From: Peronospora farinosa
Lineage: Eukaryota; Oomycota; Peronosporomycetes; Peronosporales; Peronosporaceae
Direction: 5' to 3'
Length of the DNA stretch: 21,960 bases
NCBI GenBank assembly: GCA_947646735.1
Contig: CANTFK010000331.1
Coordinates: 1 to 21,960 of the forward strand
Part shown: positions 18,627 to 21,960 of the stretch, in pieces
Layout: the number at the start of each line of letters is the position of its first letter
Numbering within the stretch: the first letter of the stretch is position 1
Made by a program: the position numbers and the translations under genes
Notes under the pieces: model-generated
Seen by the model: only the letters and a program-made list of their open reading frames with translations
Database searches by the model: none
Told to the model about the DNA's origin: nothing

Positions 18627-18870
18627 GTGCGGAAATTGGAAGAAGGCGATTATGAAGTCGAAGAAATTTTGGAGATCCGCACTGATAAAAAACTATATAT
18701 ATATACGGTATGGAAGGCACCAACGAGAATTCCTCGTGCAATGGAAGGGACACCCTGACCCCTTGTGGGTGGACGAAGTAGATCTAAATTGTGGAAATTT
18801 ACTTCGAGACTTCGAGCACAAGAAGACAAGTCATAACCGCTTCGAAGTAATGCAAAGCCATGATAAGTAG
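18627..18870 (+). pseudogene. Element B C-terminal chromodomain
   Basis: After the TGA at 18624 the frame gives EEGDYEVEEILEIRTDKK. A +1 shift inside an A/TA-rich run (about 18685-18705) then gives RYGRHQREFLVQWKGHPDPL, WVDEVDLNCGNLLRDFEH, and a TAG at 18868-18870. The pattern V-E-x-I-L-x-R ... Y-x-V-x-W-K-G is a chromodomain, which in chromoviruses steers integration to heterochromatin by reading histone methylation. Confidence 0.8.
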
Positions 18871-19246
18871 CGGACTGTACCAAGATCCCTAAGAGGTAGA
18901 CTTGGTCCCTCAGTGGTAGGCGCAGACCCTCATTGGTAGACCTAATTCGCCGCTGGTCGACCTGGTCCCTCGTAGGTAGACCTGGGTCTCCTATGGGGAG
19001 ACCTCGACCTTTCACGAGTCCGATGTATAGAAGAATGAAGAACAAAGAGGGAAGACTGACAAGATCACCTGGAAACAGAGGGAAGTAGAGCAGAGGAGAT
19101 GGAAGATGGACAGACGCATAAAATTACGGTCGAAGAGAACGATGATTCGTGTTCAAAGGAGGACCTAAACGAGGGCTCAAACTTACCCTTAAGGCGTGGG
19201 ACTAAAGCTCCAGGATTGGTACGGAAGACAACCAATATTAGGTAAG
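18871..19246. other. Region between pol and the antisense ORF, includes an LTR-like minisatellite
   Basis: No plus-strand coding signal is present. From 18890 to about 19010, six diverged units of 19-22 bp repeat the LTR motif GGTAGACCTGGTCCCTC. The remainder (19010-19246) is purine-rich and unremarkable. It forms the 3' end of the antisense ORF's region. Confidence 0.6.
18890..19010 (+). repeat. Diverged copy of the LTR minisatellite after pol (about 6 units)
   Basis: Units begin at 18890, 18910, 18930, 18951, 18970 and 18992 and match the 20-21-bp units of the LTR in most positions (GGTAGACCTGGTCCC). Confidence 0.75.
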
Positions 19247-20699
19247 CTACGGCCACGCGGAATCCGACACCCGAAGGGCCTCGAGCAGGTCGACTGGGTC
19301 CGACTCCTCCTCACGACCAAGGTATCAGTAAACTTCACGGTGGGTTCGAGGAAGTTGACGGAAGAAGAGGTCCAGGAAGATGTCAAGATCGCAGCGGCCC
19401 TTGCTCATCTCAACGAAAATATGGTCGACCACCTCCCGCCACGCTCGAGTCGCCCGACTCCGACGCTTCTTCCGCGCGTTGTAATATGACGCGAGGAAAG
19501 AGTTCGCGCGCGCTTGGTCCTTGGAGATCCACAGGCAGTGGGTCGCCTCCCAGAGTACTTGGCTATGCTCTTCGTCAAACCGATTGTAAACCGCCGCTAA
19601 CTGGTCGAGCCAGCCAACAGGCTGGAAGGAAACGGGTTGAATGGGAACACGAGCTTCTACTTAAGGTTCCGCCGCCAGAAATCTCTGGATCATCGGAGGG
19701 TTCACCAAAGACTTCATCCATTTGGAAGGGCGGTCGAGCTTTCCGTCCGGAGGACCGAACCAACCCCAAGGTAGATCCAGCTGGTCGACCAAGTCTTTTA
19801 GAGTCATTGTTACAATGCACCAAAAATTGACCAGGTCGACCGGCCAAGGCGCCACTTCCGCGTCAGAGAAGGTCTTCAGCTGCAAGTACCCTGGGACGAT
19901 GGCATCCTTGGGGAGCAAGCAAGAGGTGATCGAAAGAAGCGAATTGTTGTCCGCAACCGTGGGCGCGCTCTTATCCTTCTCTGCAGACGACTCAGTCTCC
20001 GAGTCCGACGTCCCGAACATCGCTCGTGTCAGCGGGAGGCCGGAAGCTGAGATGGCCCTCAATGGGGGAGTGGACGTCGGCGGAAGACGTGAAGAAGTTG
20101 CACTGGTGGGGCGCCGACCGGAAGAACGAGACTTGTTCGAAGCGTCTCGCTGCCGTCGCTGAGGTCGTCGTCCAAAGACTCCAGCATGAAAGGAGAGCGG
20201 CCACCAGAGACTTCCGACAGCGTTGTCGGGCCTCGAAGACTTGTAAACTTTGGCAGGCGCACGGGGTGACGGCCGCCTGTATTGTTTATTAAGAGCTTTC
20301 GCCGGCCTCGAGGGGGAACATACGGCCGGGGGCGAAGCTGACGAAGTAGGTGCTGGTCCCGGAGGTGGCCCATCGGAAAAATCGACGTGATCAAGCTCTG
20401 CAGCAAGAAGCGAGTAACGGCTCCGAATGTGGTCGATCTTCCATCGCAGCCGATCCACCAGTGCTGTCTAGCGCTACAGAGCTTCGCGGAGTTGGACCAC
20501 CAGCCGGGAATTGTCGCGTAACGTCTCTTCCAAACGCTCACAATGGGTGGACAATAAGGTGGCCGAAGAGGGAACGACACCTAGCCGACCCTCGCAGTCC
20601 TATATGCGGCGAGATTGCGCGTCCACGAGAGCTTGCAGTTCTGTAGAGCTACACGCACGTCGACTGGCGCGGCTGAGCAAGTGCAGGGGGCGGCTATTG
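19247..20699 (-). pseudogene. Antisense ORF of element B, unknown function
   Basis: One minus-strand frame stays coherent from about 20690 to a TAG at 19249-19247, with stops only at 20602, 20476, 20470, 19663 and 19327. The longest open piece is 265 codons (20458-19661). The N-terminal part has coiled-coil character (STELQALVDAQSRR, CERLEETLRDNSRLVVQLRE, ALVDRLRWKIDHIRSRYSLL). Then comes a Pro/Ser/Arg-rich middle (SDGPPPGPAPTSSASPP), and a conserved-looking C-terminal part (VTMTLKDLVDQLDLPWGWF, GWLDQLAAVYNRFDEEHSQ, LWEATHCLWISKDQARANSF, YYNARKKRRSRATRAWREVV, DLDIFLDLFFRQLP). From memory it resembles large unnamed proteins predicted in Phytophthora genomes; unchecked. No in-frame ATG is visible at the start. 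It lies opposite to pol, between pol and the 3' LTR. Confidence 0.65.
20683..20697 (+). promoter_or_regulatory. Possible polypurine tract before the 3' LTR
   Basis: GCAGGGGGCGG immediately precedes the LTR start. It is purine-rich but short and interrupted by C, so the plus-strand primer role is only likely by position. Confidence 0.35.
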
Positions 20700-21861
20700 T
20701 GAAGTGTTGTTTTTGCGATATGGAGGCCCTATAATCCAGTTAGATTTGGATTATAGACCGTGGGACAGGTACTATAATCCAGTTGGATTTGGAGTATAGA
20801 CCGTGGGACAGGTACAGGAGACCAGAGAGACAGGTGCCTCGAAGGGGAGCGACCGTTGGCGGCGAACAATCCACAGGATCCACAGAAGAATATCAGTATC
20901 AGAGTACCGGTTAACCGGTAGCGAAGGGAGTGGACCATGGTCTTTCATTGATCGACCCGGCCCCTCGTTGGTAGGCCCAGGCACCTCATCGGTCGACCTG
21001 GGTCCCTCATTCGTCGACCCGGTCTCTCGCTGGTAGACCTGGGTCCCTCGTTGATCGACCCGGTCCCTCGTTGATCGACCCGGTCCCTCGTTGGTAGACC
21101 CGGTCCTTCGTTGGTAGACCTGGGTCCCTCATTGATCGACCCGGTCCCTCGTTGGTTTACCACGGCCCCTCGGGGTTCAGCCACTCCTGAACAGTTACCG
21201 CAAGGATCAGACCAGTCGACTCAAGGAATCAGAGATTCAGACAAGGATAGAGTAAAGGAGTTAAAAGGATAGGACTATATTAAATACTACTCAATTTGCG
21301 ATCTACGTGGCACGACCCTCCCCAAGAAGAACTTGCTCTAAGCTACTCGCTGTTCCGGGAAGTAATATATTTTGTCCCCCCGTCGAAGACAGTTGTGTAG
21401 CAAAGATCAAGTGCGAATAGAGCTCCAGGATATATTTGGCCTGTTAGCTCGTTCGAGTAGCAACACCCCCCAAGACCCTCTATCGGAAGCGGTCTCCCTT
21501 ACCTCACGGTCCGGGAGAAAAGTAAAGGTCAGGTGGCTAATACCCCTGAAACACGAAGGAAAAGGCCATAGATAAGCTCCCTGAAGAATTTGGCTGTAAG
21601 CTCACTCTCGACAAGGTCTATCGAGTGTCTACCTACCGGCCCACTGAGTGAAGCATATCCACTCGAGGCCCCCAGGTCTACCTCCCTCAAGGCAGACGTC
21701 TACATCCTCACCAAGTCTTCCGAAGAGTGCAACCCGCCAGCCAACGGGTACACAAGGTGAGAAGAAGGTCCATACGCGGCATCGGGGTACCCCCTCCGAC
21801 AGTCGGCCGTCCGGCAAAGTGAGTGGTTTGGGGTCTCATCATACAATTTTGAGAGCCCACA
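20698..21861 (+). repeat. Element B 3' long terminal repeat
   Basis: It is nearly identical to 9998-11150. It has eleven minisatellite units (20945-21169) against ten, and its end reads GAGAGCCCACA where the left copy reads GAGAACCCGCTCCACCACA, an 8-bp loss that keeps the terminal CACA. The next bases are element A integrase on the opposite strand. Confidence 0.92.
20945..21169 (+). repeat. 20-21-bp minisatellite in the 3' LTR (11 units)
   Basis: It has the same array as 10245-10449 plus one 20-bp unit; its extra unit carries the variant GGTAGACCCGGTCCTTCGTT. Confidence 0.9.
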
Positions 21862-21960
21862 GCATTGTTGATTGCAAACTCTGCTTGTGGAAGAAACGAA
21901 CTCCATGACGAGAATGATGTTGCATAACTGCGCAAGACATCTTCGATCACTCTTTTCATA
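21862..21960 (-). pseudogene. Ty3/Gypsy integrase core fragment at the window end
   Basis: The minus strand from 21959 reads MKRVIEDVLRSYA, then FLPQAEFAINNAVG, the helix region after the catalytic Glu of a Gypsy integrase. The reading then enters the element B LTR. It has the same family character as element A and continues exactly from where element A stops at base 1, including codon phase. Element A's integrase is thus cut off here by the LTR. Confidence 0.85.

Larger units (their letters stand above)
9998..21861 (+). mobile_element. Element B: large Ty3/Gypsy retroelement with dual RNase H, chromodomain and an antisense ORF
   Basis: Two near-identical direct repeats of about 1.15 kb (9998-11150 and 20698-21861) bracket a PBS, gag with zinc knuckles, protease, RT, RNase H, second RNase H, integrase and chromodomain, all on the plus strand. 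About 1.8 kb follow pol before the 3' LTR, and this part carries a long minus-strand reading frame. Total length is about 11.9 kb. The domain order RT-RNH-IN makes it Ty3/Gypsy. A second RNase H is known from plant Tat-lineage elements and has been reported in oomycete elements. Many stops and lost catalytic residues show this copy cannot move on its own. No target-site duplication is seen (CTGT before, GCAT after). Confidence 0.92.

Noticed and set aside
19196..19830. Plus-strand frames of about 100 residues after pol (19196-19489 and 19486-19830)
   Set aside because: They lie opposite the coherent minus-strand frame and lack any recognisable motif, though a short plus-strand product cannot be excluded.
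20059..20580. Second minus-strand frame (173 residues) overlapping the antisense ORF
   Set aside because: The other frame extends further, keeps phase from 20690 to 19247 and has coiled-coil and conserved-looking segments; this one does not.
1..21960. tRNA or rRNA genes
   Set aside because: I saw no cloverleaf-like sequence or rRNA motif; the only tRNA-related sequence is the complement at the PBS.

Overview
This looks like nuclear DNA from an oomycete, most likely a Phytophthora or downy-mildew type organism (Peronosporales). The evidence is two Ty3/Gypsy retroelements of types I associate with oomycete genomes, a short 66-nt intron with a CTAAC branch site, and host-type genes (an M13 metallopeptidase and an ankyrin-DHHC palmitoyltransferase). 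There is no bacterial or phage gene organisation. The assignment rests on remembered family resemblance, not on a database search. Almost every coding region is broken by stops or frameshifts, so this is a repeat-rich pseudogene region. Layout: 1-3480, minus strand, a decayed Ty3/Gypsy element A (protease, RT, RNase H, integrase) lacking gag. 3709-5963, plus strand, an M13 (neprilysin/ECE-like) peptidase pseudogene with one nonsense codon and one frameshift. 6029-7537, minus strand, an ankyrin-repeat DHHC palmitoyltransferase pseudogene convergent with the peptidase. 7715-8198, a solo LTR with a CTAC target-site duplication. 8575-8839, a small coiled-coil-like gene with a frameshift. 9148-9990, minus strand, an unassigned decayed coding region. 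9998-21861, a second and much larger LTR retroelement, B. 21862-21960, minus strand, a further piece of integrase. Element B has ~1.15-kb LTRs that are almost identical, a 16-nt primer binding site, a tRNA-compatible leader with a hairpin, gag with three zinc knuckles, protease, RT, a degenerate first RNase H, a second full RNase H domain, integrase and a chromodomain. Its pol is almost one long reading frame interrupted by substitution-type stops. Between pol and the 3' LTR it carries a long ANTISENSE reading frame (about 19247-20699, minus) encoding a coiled-coil/Pro-Ser-rich/conserved C-terminal protein of unknown function. This is the best candidate here for something undescribed. The two ends of the window fit together: the minus strand at base 1 stops inside the integrase core, and the minus strand from base 21960 resumes the same core in the same codon phase with no residue missing. 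The sequence is therefore either circular, a 21,960-bp tandem unit, or a contig that was falsely circularised through a repeat.
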